The notes beneath the pieces are model-generated. The model ran no database searches, was not told the DNA's origin, and saw only the letters and a list, made by a program, of their open reading frames with translations. DNA of 64,000 nucleotides from Lactifluus volemus (Eukaryota; Basidiomycota; Agaricomycetes; Russulales; Russulaceae), in assembly GCA_022376515.1 (NCBI GenBank), contig WTXI01000185.1, positions 1-64,000 on the forward strand, read 5' to 3'. The translations under genes were made by a program, and so were the position numbers. Of this stretch, positions 33,785-45,809 are shown piece by piece (position 1 is the first letter of the stretch; each line of letters begins with the position of its first letter).

Positions 33785-36742
33785 AGTTCGTACTGATGCA
33801 CTGGCGCGGGGTCCAGGTATTAGATAGACGCTTTATTTGGAGTACATATGACGTCAAGCTGTGACCTCTTAGGTTAAGGGGTCCCGGGCCGTCGGACCCT
33901 TGCCGCGTGCCAGCCCAACCACGGGACGATTTTTTTTTAAATTACAGCATTTTTTTTGCAGATCAATCGTGCCCCCTCAGGCTGCTAGAGATGAGTCCCA
34001 ACCTCCACCCGATGCCGCTCCTCCACGCCACAGCACCAAACTCTAAGCTGCCAGTGCCAGGATCGTCACGGCGATAACGATGGAACTCCAGCCAACTTTG
34101 TAAGCACCATCCGTTCTTCATCCTTTTCTCCTCATTTAGCAATGAGTTATGACGGACTCTATTCGGGAATTAGCAGGGCAGACTCCCCGGTACCTAAATG
34201 GCCGTTTACGTTTACTATTTATGAACTGCTGCTGCTCCGTTCTCTTCTAGTGCTTCCTGCACACCTCAGCCTGAGGTGTGCACAGCGTGTCGCCAACGCA
34301 GTACCCAACCCATACATGCCAGGTGACCTCCCAGCACCCGGAAGCTCCCTCACCCCAACCCGTTAACGTGTTCCACACCTCGTTCCGTCTGGTTCGACAC
34401 CATCACCTGCGATTTACGCGAGACGGATCTACCCCTCCGCATCAGCCGGATCATTTTAAAATCTACAAGTTCATCCCATCACCTATGTCGATTATCAATA
34501 GTGACCTCATGGAGTTTGACACCGACGACTCGCCCAATGACGGCGCAATGGAACACTCCCATCCGTTCCTTTCTCAAATCCACCAAGCGAACAGCTATGC
34601 GACCCGACTCCCACCACCGAATACTTTGCAGACCCCGTCATCGCAAACTCCGCAGGCCACCGAGTCCTCAGCGACCTCCTGATAAGCCACTTCCAACCGT
34701 AAACATGCCTCACTTGGGACATTGCCCACGGCAAAGCAAGAACAGATGAAGAGGACGCCAAAGAAGATGCCGATGAAGAGTACGACGAGCACTGGGATGC
34801 GGCGGGTGTTGGGCATGGGGGAATGACTCCAAAGCCAAAAACTATCTTCGCTCGACCAACGAACAATCTGTTTGACTTTGTCCCGCTTATGGACCTGGAG
34901 GTGACAGGCAGTGCGGGCCTATACCCATAGAACACAGCGGGCTGCTTATGGGAAGTGGTGCATGCGTCCTCCGTATGCTAAATAGAGCTCTTGCCGGTCG
35001 CCTTGTCACCGTTAGCGTCATTGGGGGTGTGTGTACGTGTTATTTGTCTATTTCAACAAGTACTCATACACTACTACAGTCTCTGCCTGCCACGGCTCTG
35101 GCGACGACCACATATCCCCAACATGCTACCAATCCCGCTTTTTTCAATCGTGGAACACGGTCTTTCTCCACCTCCGAATTGATCAACGTTGTCATGCGGC
35201 GGGCCTTTCGGACGACCAACCAGGTTTTTGAAATCAGCAGAACCTACATTCGATTTTGAAACTTTGCACGCCACCTATATAAGTATGATCAATTCTTGGC
35301 CGTCAAACCCACCAAGCCAACGGCTACGCGGATCCCGACCACTGGCACAACGTCATCGCTCGATTCTACCACCTCAGCGCCAAATCCATCTTGCACTACT
35401 TCCGTGACACAACCTCCATCACCTTTGCAGACCCCGTCCTCGTAAACTACGTCCAACATCTGGCGCTGTACCATTTATCACCAGACGACTTCGCAGGTGA
35501 TCCAGGTCACCTACTTGGAGGTGTAGGCCAACGCCAAAGCGTCCCCGAACCGATCACCCACCCGTCCCCGAAAATGTCATCACTGGCCTTCCGGCTCCCG
35601 GATTGGACGTCGAGATCAACGATGGCCGTCCAGCGCGGCCAACAACAAAGAATTAGACGCGGCCAATCAATCGGATAACGCGGGCGTGGCTACCGCAACC
35701 TCTCGCCCTACCGGACTCCACGGTGAAGACACAGAGATGAACGACAGATCATCTAACGCTGCCCCACTTTCTCGTCTTGCTTTGGCCGCACTACCATGCG
35801 CACAAATTGTAACTCCAATGCCATCCACTCCTGCTGATGTCTCGAAGCTGCCTGCGCCTGATTCCCTTTCAAGTCCCAGTACTCCTTAAATGATTGCGCA
35901 CTTCCATCCGGATTGGATTTCAGCTCTTCCTTTCGCAGTTGTTATAGATTGTATCACGCAGAAATGATCACGTACCCGGCAGAAAATGAACTCGGAGGGA
36001 CCCTGAGTTTACCCTTGCTGGCGTTAGCCTTCTTTGCTGCCTGTTGTTGAGGAATTGCGGGGACGCGGGAAATAGGTTGGTGGCCGAGAACGGCGCCCAG
36101 CGTTAAGGGATACCGAAGAGGGGATAGCCAACGCCGACGGCACCCTGAGGACCCGCCGGCGTGGACAACGACCGCTCCCCGTTGGGGGTGATCGTCCACA
36201 GCCGTAAATCTACGATACCCATTCATATTCTTACTTAGACCCTTTTTTTATCTAGTTAGAATATCTTCCGCGCAGAGGACTTAGTCCCGCGCCAACACCT
36301 ACTGTACATCGAGCGGCCATTCTCGAGGCCAAGATCGAGACTGCTTTAGTTCTGACATTTCCCACCTAAACTAGCACATCCGAGTCTTAGTACACTACAG
36401 ACAACATAAATGATAACCAAACGGGACTCAAAAGAGCCCCGTCCCGTTGTCCCCCCATTCCAGCATTCACGCCTGCTCACCCTCATTTTTATTCATCTTG
36501 GCCGCTGCCGCCACTCGTTCCGCCCGATTTTTGCGCACAACCTTTGACTTGCTTGTGGATGATCAATGGCAGTGGGTTGAAGGGCACATCAAGTTAGCGC
36601 TTAGCGCTTGCGCGTCCTCGGGGCGCCCGGAGTTGTTTCAGATCGGGTTGTGAAAAACAATTTACTCCGCCAATACCACTAAATATAGAAAGTCTATTGC
36701 TTTCCATGTGACTTATTTGGGAACCTGACCTGAATATGCACG
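33785..36742. other. HNH 5' flank, then decayed unassigned sequence
   Basis: No gene can be closed here. Several Pro/Thr/Ser-rich plus-strand frames (34278-34682, 35686-35889) suggest a decayed protein gene. A duplicated, diverged motif pair is visible. CACCAAGC-AAC-GCTA-GCG occurs at 34581 and 35310, each followed by TTTGCAGACCCCGTC at 34624 and 35424; both can be read as HQAN-YA...FADPV. I do not recognise the family. A 25-bp palindrome lies at 34258. Confidence 0.4.
34258..34282. repeat. Perfect 12-bp-arm palindrome
   Basis: TGCACACCTCAG, one C, then its exact reverse complement CTGAGGTGTGCA. No known site recognised. Confidence 0.6.
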
Positions 36743-36753
36743 GGATATAAAAT

Positions 36754-36765
36754 TATAAATTGAGA
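36754..36765 (+). promoter_or_regulatory. TATA-like box of ZF4
   Basis: TATAAATTGAGA, 45-56 bp upstream of the ZF4 ATG. The region from about 36670 also matches the ZF1 upstream region, including a TATAGAAAGTCT block. Confidence 0.55.
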
Positions 36766-36809
36766 GTGTCTCACTATCCTTTCCTTTCTCCTGACCACAA
36801 CTATATATC

Positions 36810-37880
36810 ATGGCGTATTGTGATCGTTGTTCGCGATGGTTTCCTCATGACCGTGCTCTTGAGCAGCACGAGGAGGACTCCCCCTACCACTGGCCCTGCG
36901 ATGATTGCGACATGGACTTTGGGAGCTTCCGTGCACGGCAACAACACTACCGCGACAGCCGAAGGCATTACTATTGTGATGAACATGACACGGTCAGTCA
37001 TCTCTGCTAGCGTCGGACTTATGTGCTAACTCATATGGTGTGCAGCATTTCGATTCTGAAGCTCGCCTTAAACGACACTACCAACGGAGTGCCGACCACG
37101 ACTACTGCGCCACGTGTGAGTCACATTTTGACGACAACGACGATTTGTGGAGCCACTTTGAGACGAATCATCACGCCTGCCGTGAGTGCTTCAAGGTAAG
37201 TAACAATTCTCCCCACATGCATCCCGGCTACGTGGCTCTGGTGTTGAGATGATGTACAGCTATTTAATACCCGAGATGGGCTTCGAAACCATGATCGCGA
37301 CGTACATACCTACTGCACCGACTGTCAACGATCTTTCCAGAACCAGAACAACCTCAATCAACATTTACTCTCCAATCTCCACAACCCAAGCACCCTGACT
37401 TGCCCGGGCCTTGGCTGCAATAGATCATTCTCTTCGCCCGCCAGGCTCGTGCTTCACTTCGAATCGGGCACTTGTTCCTCGGGCATGACACGCGAAGAAC
37501 TCAATCGTTTAGTCGTCCGTGCCGACAGAAACAATGTTATCACGAATCCCTCACGACTACTTTGCGGACCGAGTGGGTGCGAACCGCCTGTAACGACGAA
37601 GTTCTGGGCGACGTCCCGCTCATATAACGGGGAAGCTTATGAGTGTTTCTTGTGCCATGCCACCTATAGGACACTCGCCTCTCTCAACCAGCATCTTCAG
37701 AGCCCACGTCACGAAAGCAGGATCTACCGGTGTCCCAAGTCGGATTGTGGCAAAGAGTTTGTCGCGCTGAGCGCACTGTGTCAGCACGTCGAGGGTGGAT
37801 CCTGCGGTGTCCAGATGTTCAGACAAGTTCGCAATGTGATGGACAGTTTGACGAGAGGCTTCAATTCGATAACCATATGA
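36810..37880 (+). CDS. C2H2 zinc-finger protein ZF4 (intact reference copy)
   Basis: Exons 36810-36992, 37046-37195 and 37260-37880 (introns of 53 and 64 nt; GTCAGT...GCAG with CTAAC branch site, and GTAAGT...ACAG) give 317 aa. Finger-like units run along the whole protein: CDRCSRWF, CDDCDMDF, CATCESHF, CRECFK, CTDCQRSF, CPGLGCNRSF, CFLCHATY and CPKSDCGKEF, each with spaced His residues; several are short of the canonical linker. The family, with an ECFLCHATYRTLASLNQHL core and an ALCQHVEGGSC end, is common in Agaricomycetes and of unknown function; nucleic-acid binding is inferred. It lies 960 bp upstream of DUF6535-D on the same strand. Confidence 0.85.
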
Positions 37881-38840
37881 GGACAATAATTGATCTACCA
37901 CCAAGTAGTTTTACCTCACTGTAAAAATATCCTTATAGTTGCACTTAATATAGGTTGCGTTTGGTGCTGGGACCCACTGCAAAAGCATCTGATAGCTTAG
38001 ACCCAATCACTTGGTCCTTTCGGCCACACTAGCGAGCAACCTGCAAAAGTCAGCGATGCGAAGATGTTGCATCTACCACCCACCAACAATTGACTGATGA
38101 CTCGCAGGAGCAAGTTGCAACTGGGGGTTACACCAGATCTCATCTGGGTGCGTCGCAATCCTTGATCGAGTGAGGGAAACTACTTAACGGTGATGTCCGG
38201 AACAGGTATTTGTCGGAATCGAACATATCATCGCGATTTTTGAATAGGCACTCAAAGTTGTGCCGTGAATGCGGAAGGCAGTCCTCTACTGCGTGAGAGA
38301 GTAGAGTCTACTAAATTGTCGGAGAGTGAGGATAAATGTTAAGATAAGATGATCTGGGATCCCGTGGATCTAGCGGTCCGGAGATCTCGGATCAGCGCGA
38401 TATCCGCTTCAAGTACTGTCTCCACAAGTTCCCTGGACACTTGGATATTACCCAACGAATGAACGTTATCTCTTAGTAGGGATCGTCTAAGCCGCTTTGT
38501 TTAATTTTTCGTCTCATGAGGTTCCATCAAATGACAGCATGTCCCATGGCCACTAGAGTGTGCGCGCTTGTGATTGTGCAGACTAGGGGCGGTGAGCGCG
38601 TGGTTTGAGCGAGGCGATGCGCTGGACTCAATAGAACTACGGATGAGTCTGAGGGTCTACAGACCATGGCAGAAAAAGCAGTGCAACACTGTACCGTGAC
38701 CGAGCCAGAGGCGTTAAATGACTAAGGCGGAGTTGTGGAGAGACTCGGAGCAGACTCGGAATACAGTAAGGCAGGCCCCCAGATTGTGTGCTTTACTCGT
38801 TTTGACCGTCTTACCGTGACGTTGCATCTGTCACTCTTCA
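37881..38840. other. Conserved ZF-to-DUF6535 spacer
   Basis: Homologous to 6891-8064 (opposite strand) and to 1660-2545. It carries the zinc-finger 3' flank (block at about 38225-38335) and the DUF6535 5' flank, including GATTGTGCAGACTAGG at 38571. No gene. Confidence 0.6.
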
Positions 38841-41382
38841 ATGTCCCAGCCCGCTCAAGAAGAGATCAACATGGAGGATAGATTAAGGGAGAGGATGGAC
38901 ACAAGTATGTTAAATCCCACCAATTTCTCCCCATTAAATTCATCTTCCTCACCAGGTGCAGACGGCATCCCTCAGTCAGCACAAAACCAAACGTCCCAAG
39001 GAGACTCCAGCTTCTCCGATGGATCAGGACCCATATTCAATATGTACGTCAAGATGGCGGAGGAAGAAGACAAAACAATGGCGGAACGCTGGAAAACGGA
39101 CGCTGATGGGATCCTCATATTCGTGCGTTTTCATACCAATCTTCATACCTTTTATACAGCACCGAGACTGAACATTATAGACTGGTTTGTTCTCTGCTGC
39201 TGTAGCCGCATTGACCGCGGTGTCGATTCAAGACCTCAGGCCGAATTCGCAGGATACCGTTGTGTTTTATCTCGGGAACATCTATCAGCTTCTCGCGGAC
39301 CCCAATATAACTCGTACATCTATCCTTGTCACTCCACTTCAACCTCCCCCCTTCTCTCCTCCGAGATACGCAATCTTGGTGAACTCACTGTGGTTCTTGA
39401 GCTTGGTGATCAGCCTTACATGTGCACTGTTGGCGACCTTGTTACAGCAGTGGTCGCGCCGATATCTCACAGTTACGCAACCGCTACGATCTAGCCCACA
39501 CAAGCGAGCGCGGATTCGCACATTCTTTGCGGATGGCGTCGACAAGTGGCACCTTCCTTCGGTTGTTGAATTGCTACCTACGTTGCTACATACTTCGCTG
39601 TTCCTCTTTTTTTCCGGCCTCCTCATTTACTTGTTCAACATCAACCACACTGTCTTCAGTTTGGTAGTTTGGTGGGTGGGCCTTTCAGGAGGTGTTTATG
39701 GATGTATCACATTGCTGCCAATCTTCCGTCTCGACAGCCCCTACTATGCGCCTTTATCATCGTCAGTCTGGACCCTTTATACTGGTGTCCCATATGGTGT
39801 CTTCAGTATTCTCGAGTTCATTGCCTTTTCTTACATTGGCCATTTTCCTTTAACCTGGCAGCGATTTAATGGACTTAGGGAAACTTATCGTGAGTGGCTC
39901 TTCGGGGGTATAGCGAAGACAGCTCAAGAAACTGCTTCAAGAATGTCTGAAGAAATCGACGGTCGAATGTTGACGCGGACGTTCGACGCCCTGGACGAAG
40001 ATGATGAGCTGGAACAGTTCTTCGAGGGCATGCCTGGCTTCTGTAGCTCAAAAGTGGTCGTCGAACCCAGGGCCATCGCAGAACAGGGTGAATGGAAATT
40101 CGCAAAGGCTTTATCTGGATTATTGAGCCGTACTTGGTCATCAGGACTTCTCGCTGAGACAGTCAAAGAAAGGCGAACTATGAGCTGCATGCGAGCCGCC
40201 GATACACTGGACCTTCCATTTCCGAATATCCCATTCATTTACGAGGTTTTCAATCCGGAAACGAATGGAGCATTCTTGCAGTCCGTTCAATTTGGACACT
40301 CACTGAAAAGCCGGTGCCATAGCAGCCATGGCGAAAGTGCTCTATTTGCACGTTGCATAATTTCTGGCATCATTGCAACTGTGCCGGAACGGGATTACCG
40401 GTGGAAGACTCTCGCTATGGACCAATTAGGCGTACCGGAGGGTGTACTTGGGGAATACCTCGCACATGGCGATAGCATGTTACTTGCCAACTTGACCCAA
40501 ATCACTCACCAATTCTTTCGCTTCTATCATCCCCTTACGTGGGTCGAGACTCCTTTGCTGAACGGCGTTCTAGGAAAGATTTCCAAATTCGAGATGCGAA
40601 ATACTCTCCCTGAACTGCAGCATGAGTTCTGTGCCCTGTGGAACGAAATCGTTCGAGAAGCGAGCAAGGATTCGGATGAAAGTCGTAGTTTTAGGACTCG
40701 TCACATTCCTTTTCGGGTTCTCGGACCCATTCGCCATATTTACATCGCTTTACACCAAGACACCAATGCTACCCCGGTCGCCTTTGATGCATCCACCGAT
40801 GATTTTGACTCCATCCTGGAACAGCTATCCTCATACCCTTCGTGCAACATCCCGAGTCATCACTCTGCAAGCGAGACCGCTCATCCTTCTTCCCACCCCT
40901 CTCCAGATCTCGCCCCCACCCCAACTGTCCCGCCCATGGTTCACTCAATAATTACTGTCGCCCCCCAACACAGCACGGATATCGGGTCTGTCCCTCCTTC
41001 CCCCACACCTGGCATTTCGTTATCACCACTCCCGGCTACGATCCCGAGTTCCGCGCTTCCCCTAGCACTGCAGTCGTCTTTAGCCTCTACCACATCCCGG
41101 ATTGAGCAAGTGACTCCTGGTCCTGGACTTCTTCCTTCAACATCTGTTACAGGTGTTTCGTCTGCGCCTCAGGAGGTTACTACCTTCATTCCACAACAAA
41201 ACATCGCACCAAGTGACGCAACATTCAATACCCTTAACCTCTCTGATAATGTGGAGGCCTCACAACACCTTCACCAACTAGTTATGTCCGTCCACAATAC
41301 CTCCTCAGACTCGGATTCGGAACCTTTGCGCCACTCCGTCGATACAGCGCCGTCCTCTCGCGACATTGATCGTCCACACTAG
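38841..41382 (+). CDS. DUF6535 multi-pass membrane protein (copy D)
   Basis: Exons 38841-38904, 38956-39122 and 39181-41382 give 810 aa. Introns are 51 and 58 nt. Start MSQPAQEEINMEDRL. It has the same domain plan as copy A: a short acidic N-terminus, the core from DADGILIF/TGLFSAAVAAL, hydrophobic helices near 145-167, 207-229 and 235-259, a central helical region and a Pro/Ser/Thr tail from about 610. With ZF4 it makes the one module in which both genes look fully intact and no finger is lost. The likely location is a cellular membrane; no signal peptide is seen. Function unknown. Confidence 0.87.
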
Positions 41383-42800
41383 AAACGAAAACACTGCGAA
41401 TGCAAGATACGGGCCGGGGATGTCATGTCGCTATCAGTATTTGTAAGTTTTTTTTATCTTTGAGTAGTGTATCGATGGCTCAATATAATTGCAGAAGATG
41501 GAGGAGAACCCAACTCAGGCGTGACTCGGGTCTGGTTGACGTGCTGATATTGACACATACTTATTGCCCCAGGTGTCATTTTCCGTACCGGTATGCGGCT
41601 TAACTACATTGGATTCGATTCACTATTGGCAGTCACCTCTCACCAGTTAATTTCTATGTTTTACTGTCCGCAGCGAAGTCCTCTTGTGTCACTTACCGTT
41701 CGGGTTTCTGTCTAGTCTGATCGTTAGGTTCTTCTTTCGTTTCGCCCCTCTCTGCCATGTCAACAGGTGACTGCGTAGACGTGCTTAATTATATGCAACG
41801 ACTTTTCCATCAGGCCTATAGGGCGACTTCAATTGAACAGCTTTAATTGGAAGTGCCAGTGATAGACGCGGCCATGCCTCGTCACGGTCAATATTTCTCG
41901 TTCTGAAGATCGCGAACCATGGATTTCGAGGGATCAATATTAATATTGATCAATCCAGGAAAGACTCTCAGAGATCGAGAGAATACTTAGTACGAGCTTG
42001 GGTGACCAAAAGGGGCCGCATATCATGGAAGGCCTGCCACTCCGCTCGGCGGACTTGGGTTTTGCCACTGGTTCCCCTTGCCTGATTTGGCCCAGGAAAG
42101 ATAAGAAAACTAGCAGATATTTCAGTTCACTCACGTATCAGATAGTGTCATGAAACCAAGGACAGGAACTTGGATAACGGGAAGTGAAGTAAACACCGAA
42201 TCCGGTCCAACAAAGTAAGGCGATGGCTCACTAGACGGCTTCTTTAGTAAACGATCATATCAGCAGGTACGAGGAGCTAATTTACCAATAGAAGTACTGT
42301 CTCTTATTCCATAGCTCATCATGCCCGACAACATTGAAAATATTTCTAAGCTTACATGGAGTCCAAACATCCATTCTTTCAATTCTCCGCAGCGATATTG
42401 ACAGACATGCCGTCTACCGATTTCGATGGACACGGTATGTTATTTATGTTCACCATTTGTGGAGCCTCTCACTCACTTTCGACTCGTAACGGCTCCGGCC
42501 CTGACTTAGTCACCTCGTGTCCCCTCTAGAACAAAGTTTGACAGATCAAGTTGGGTCTCGTGTTTCCAAATACTAGTAGTCCTAGGTCTATGAAGACACC
42601 GCCTGTGAAGCTCCGGAATCCATAAAAGGAGTTCATTCTCTTCTCCAAATATCCACGATCGGACGAGGCCGATGCGATACGCTGCTCGGCGAGGATGCCA
42701 GCGGAACAGATTTGACCCAGTCGATATGTCCAGTAAGTCTCATCCAGAGTTTTGCCTGCTTAGACCCATCCTCAAAACGTCCGCCTCTGCGAATTCAAAC
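41383..42800. other. DUF6535-D 3' flank, then nothing recognised
   Basis: Positions 41383-41640 match the flanks of copies A and C. The rest holds only short frames with no recognised motif. Confidence 0.5.
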
Positions 42801-43352
42801 TCATCCCTTATCGCCGTAAATCGTCACACTTGAATTAATATTGCAAAGTCTGGAGGCAAGGCCAAAAACAAATGTTCCATATCCTCTAAGGGACGGAAAA
42901 TAGCTCCGCGGAGGGTAGAGAAAAAAAGAAATTGGGCATACTTTCACTGTTGGACCGACAATGTGCATTACCTCAGGCTGCTTGATATTGTCAACGGTAT
43001 TCTTCCATGATTTCACCGTATCCGTAGCTTTCTCAGCACAATTAAGAGAACGTGACATCCGTCTGGGTGTCCACTATTGGTCCCCACCGCTCTCAATGGA
43101 AGCGTCACTCATCCGGGATAAAGGAGATAAGGGGCAAAACTGCCACAGATCGCATAGCTTCACTGCTGGCTTGAACTGCAGCATCTCCTTCGACGATAAG
43201 ATTGTCAACATTGGTCGTTGTAAGGTCTGGGCATTAACTGCCGTAGTCATAGACGAACTCGGGTTTGTTGAGACAGTGATCGTTAGGTAGGGCGAGGCCT
43301 GCTCTGAGGCACGTCTAGCATGGGCGGCCCTGAGCACTGCCAAAAGCAACAT
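42801..43352 (-). pseudogene. Possible N-terminal fragment of an NLR-like protein
   Basis: On the minus strand one frame reads NVDNLIVEGDAAVQASSEAM (near 43220) and another, after a plausible short intron, AEKATDTVKSWKNTVDNIKQ (near 43000), followed by VMHIVGPTVKVCPIS. This order and spacing resembles the helical region ahead of the NACHT domain in basidiomycete NLR-like (STAND) proteins. No P-loop or repeat region follows and the frame is soon lost, so this would be a remnant. The match is from memory of the family's style. Confidence 0.35.
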
Positions 43353-45809
43353 CTAGTTCGACATGTGGGATGGCTAGACGCACTGAGTAAAAACTCTAAA
43401 AAATGACGACGAACTGCGTTGTAGTTCACAGGTTATCTCCATTCCAACAAGGGTGTCTTTCTCAAAGGTTCTTTTTGCATAAAGAGATATTGTAATATGA
43501 GAGTGTGGTTGTGAAGGATTGCACGACAATGCTGTACAACCACAGTCTCATACATAATGCTGAGTTCTCACCCCTGTCGGTCACAGTAGCATAAAACCAT
43601 CTTTTTTTCCCAAGGAAGGGAAGTTTGTACGCTCTGAGGACTGGCAGGGGAATGAGGTTTAGTACTTATCAGAGTGTCAACTGAGTGGGAGCGAACTAGA
43701 TTGTGTTCCGCGTTGCCGGGGAGCCCTATTATGGAAACTTAAGGATCTGCGCTCTAACAGTCAGGCGTGAGGGACTTTGACATGCGAATTCGAAACCATC
43801 TGTCCAAGTTCGTAAGTATAAGACGGAATAAAATACGTGAAAGCCCGCGGACGAGTTGAGAGTTCAGGGTTAGCCTGACCGTGGGTAATTTGGGAGGCTC
43901 CGACTCGGAGTCTGCCGCTGAGAATTATTTTTTCCGTTCGTATCTTTTCCGTTCGGGAACACGACTCGGAGGAGCCCCAAAGACATCTACAATCCAATGG
44001 CCGATGATATGGAGGACACGGGTGACTACCATAGGGCATTTGAGGCACAGCCATCTGCCTGCTCTGGCATTGCTTCAGCCACATTGTCGTGCATGTGCTC
44101 AGCAGCGGACGCCACTGGCATCTGGTTTCTGCCAGACTCCTGCTTCCAATCCTGCTCCTGCAATCCGTCGGTAGCATGTTACTTGGCTACCACCATACCC
44201 ACATGTACCTCGACCTTTTCTGGAACGCGCCTGGACTCTTCAAGTAGGAAGCACATTTCTGTGCACCTCGCTCTTGTTTTGCATTCCTCTTCCTGATTTG
44301 CAGGGCTTTGCCTCCTCATTTGCATTGGCTCGTACTTCTGTGCCAAGAAGTGCAGAGATGGATGCAATGTCTGTGGGATATCAGTAGTCCGAATTGAGTA
44401 CCATGTGGACTCTGCATCTAGGCGTTGCTGTGACGACCATGATTGTTGTGCATGAGAACGCCATCTGCACTCTCTGAGCCGCACCATCGCTTCCACTAAA
44501 TGGAACTACCACTTCCACCGACCTTCTCCGTCATAGCCACCCATGGCATACTTGCAAAGTTCGTTCCTACAGTTGTTGTTCGATTCACCTTGACCGCGGT
44601 TCCTTGCACTCTCACACTCCCATCTCCGATCACCCTATGCACACATCCGTTCACATTCGTGTCCACGCGCATGCGCAGCGAGGAGAAACGCTTAGAGTCG
44701 ATGTCCGCATCCTCTCGCAGGAGAGCGAGAGATACAGTAATGTGAACTTTTCAAGGAAGCATTCAGCACGTTGTTGAAGGGTGATCCAACCCCGGTTGCT
44801 ATGGCTATTGTTTGTCCCTGCCCCTTCTCTTTATCCGATCTCACGTTAGCCAAGATGCGCCAGTGGATGACATTCAACACGTATAACTCTGCTGTCGGCT
44901 CTTCAATGTCTTGGTGGTTTCTTCGCCATGTTCCTGGTTTCCATCTCAATCAACGGTCAACCACACATTTCAAGTGTCCTGACTATTTATGGGCTAACAG
45001 GAGTTTCTTTGGCCCGCTCAGGCCCCTCCAGACTACGGGATCCTGTCTAGGTAGCAGCCGATGTCTTTCGTTGAGGGCGCTTCTCGAGGCAAATGCAATT
45101 GTCTTCTACCCCCTCACTCCCTATTACAGCTAACTGTGATTGATGGCATAGTTCTCCGTCTCCTTGCTTCGGGGAATTAGTGATGCTCACTCATCAGTCA
45201 CATATTTGTGATTGTGTAGCCGAAAGTCACTGCAAGGTTTGTAATGCTGTCCTCACTGACAGGCATCGCCTTACGCCCCTTTCCCACTTATCTACACCCT
45301 CCAGATGCCCTTCAACGTGAAATAGTCACCGTCACCGAGCCAACATTCCAGGTCATAGACATACGTGGCGTTCGCCGACACATGTTCCATCATGTGCTAA
45401 TGAAAAGGTTGAACAATCAGTGTAGGTTTCCGTCTTATATATGGACATCAAGGCCTCCGCCCTGTCGGATAGCACGTGCTGATATGGCGCCGCCACATTT
45501 AACCCAGTACAGGGCTCATCTGGAGGATTTCATACTTTCCAAACGGCCATGGATTATCTGCCTATTGTTTGGTTGACAGCTAGCCATGAACCCCGTGATG
45601 GCCTAGCCTCGACTCAGATGATCCAAAGTAAAAGCAGATTCCGCCACCATTATCTGTGGAAATTTGGCAGAGTGGCCAGTGGTCCGGGCCTTTGGCGCCC
45701 TTGGAGGAAATTGCATAAAACCCCGGCTCCAACGTGTGCTTTCTCTCCCCCATTTGCTAACGTGTGCTTTCACTCCCCCATTCGCTCAGCCTGTCACATC
45801 CACAGGAAC
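43353..45809. other. Gene-poor stretch upstream of the BCS1-like gene
   Basis: Overlapping frames of 80-140 codons occur on both strands (43761-44177, 44179-44496, 44500-44745, 44771-45133, 45244-45576), but none shows a recognised motif, splice-linked partner or paralogue. I call none of them. Confidence 0.4.

Noticed and set aside
36415..36455. Hairpin AACGGGAC...GTCCCGTT as a terminator or structured RNA
   Set aside because: Eight-base stem with a 13-base loop is unremarkable, and intrinsic terminators do not apply to a fungal nuclear genome.
43761..44496. Two minus-strand frames of 138 and 105 codons
   Set aside because: Composition and lack of any recognisable motif or splice-linked partner; overlapped by equally long plus-strand frames.
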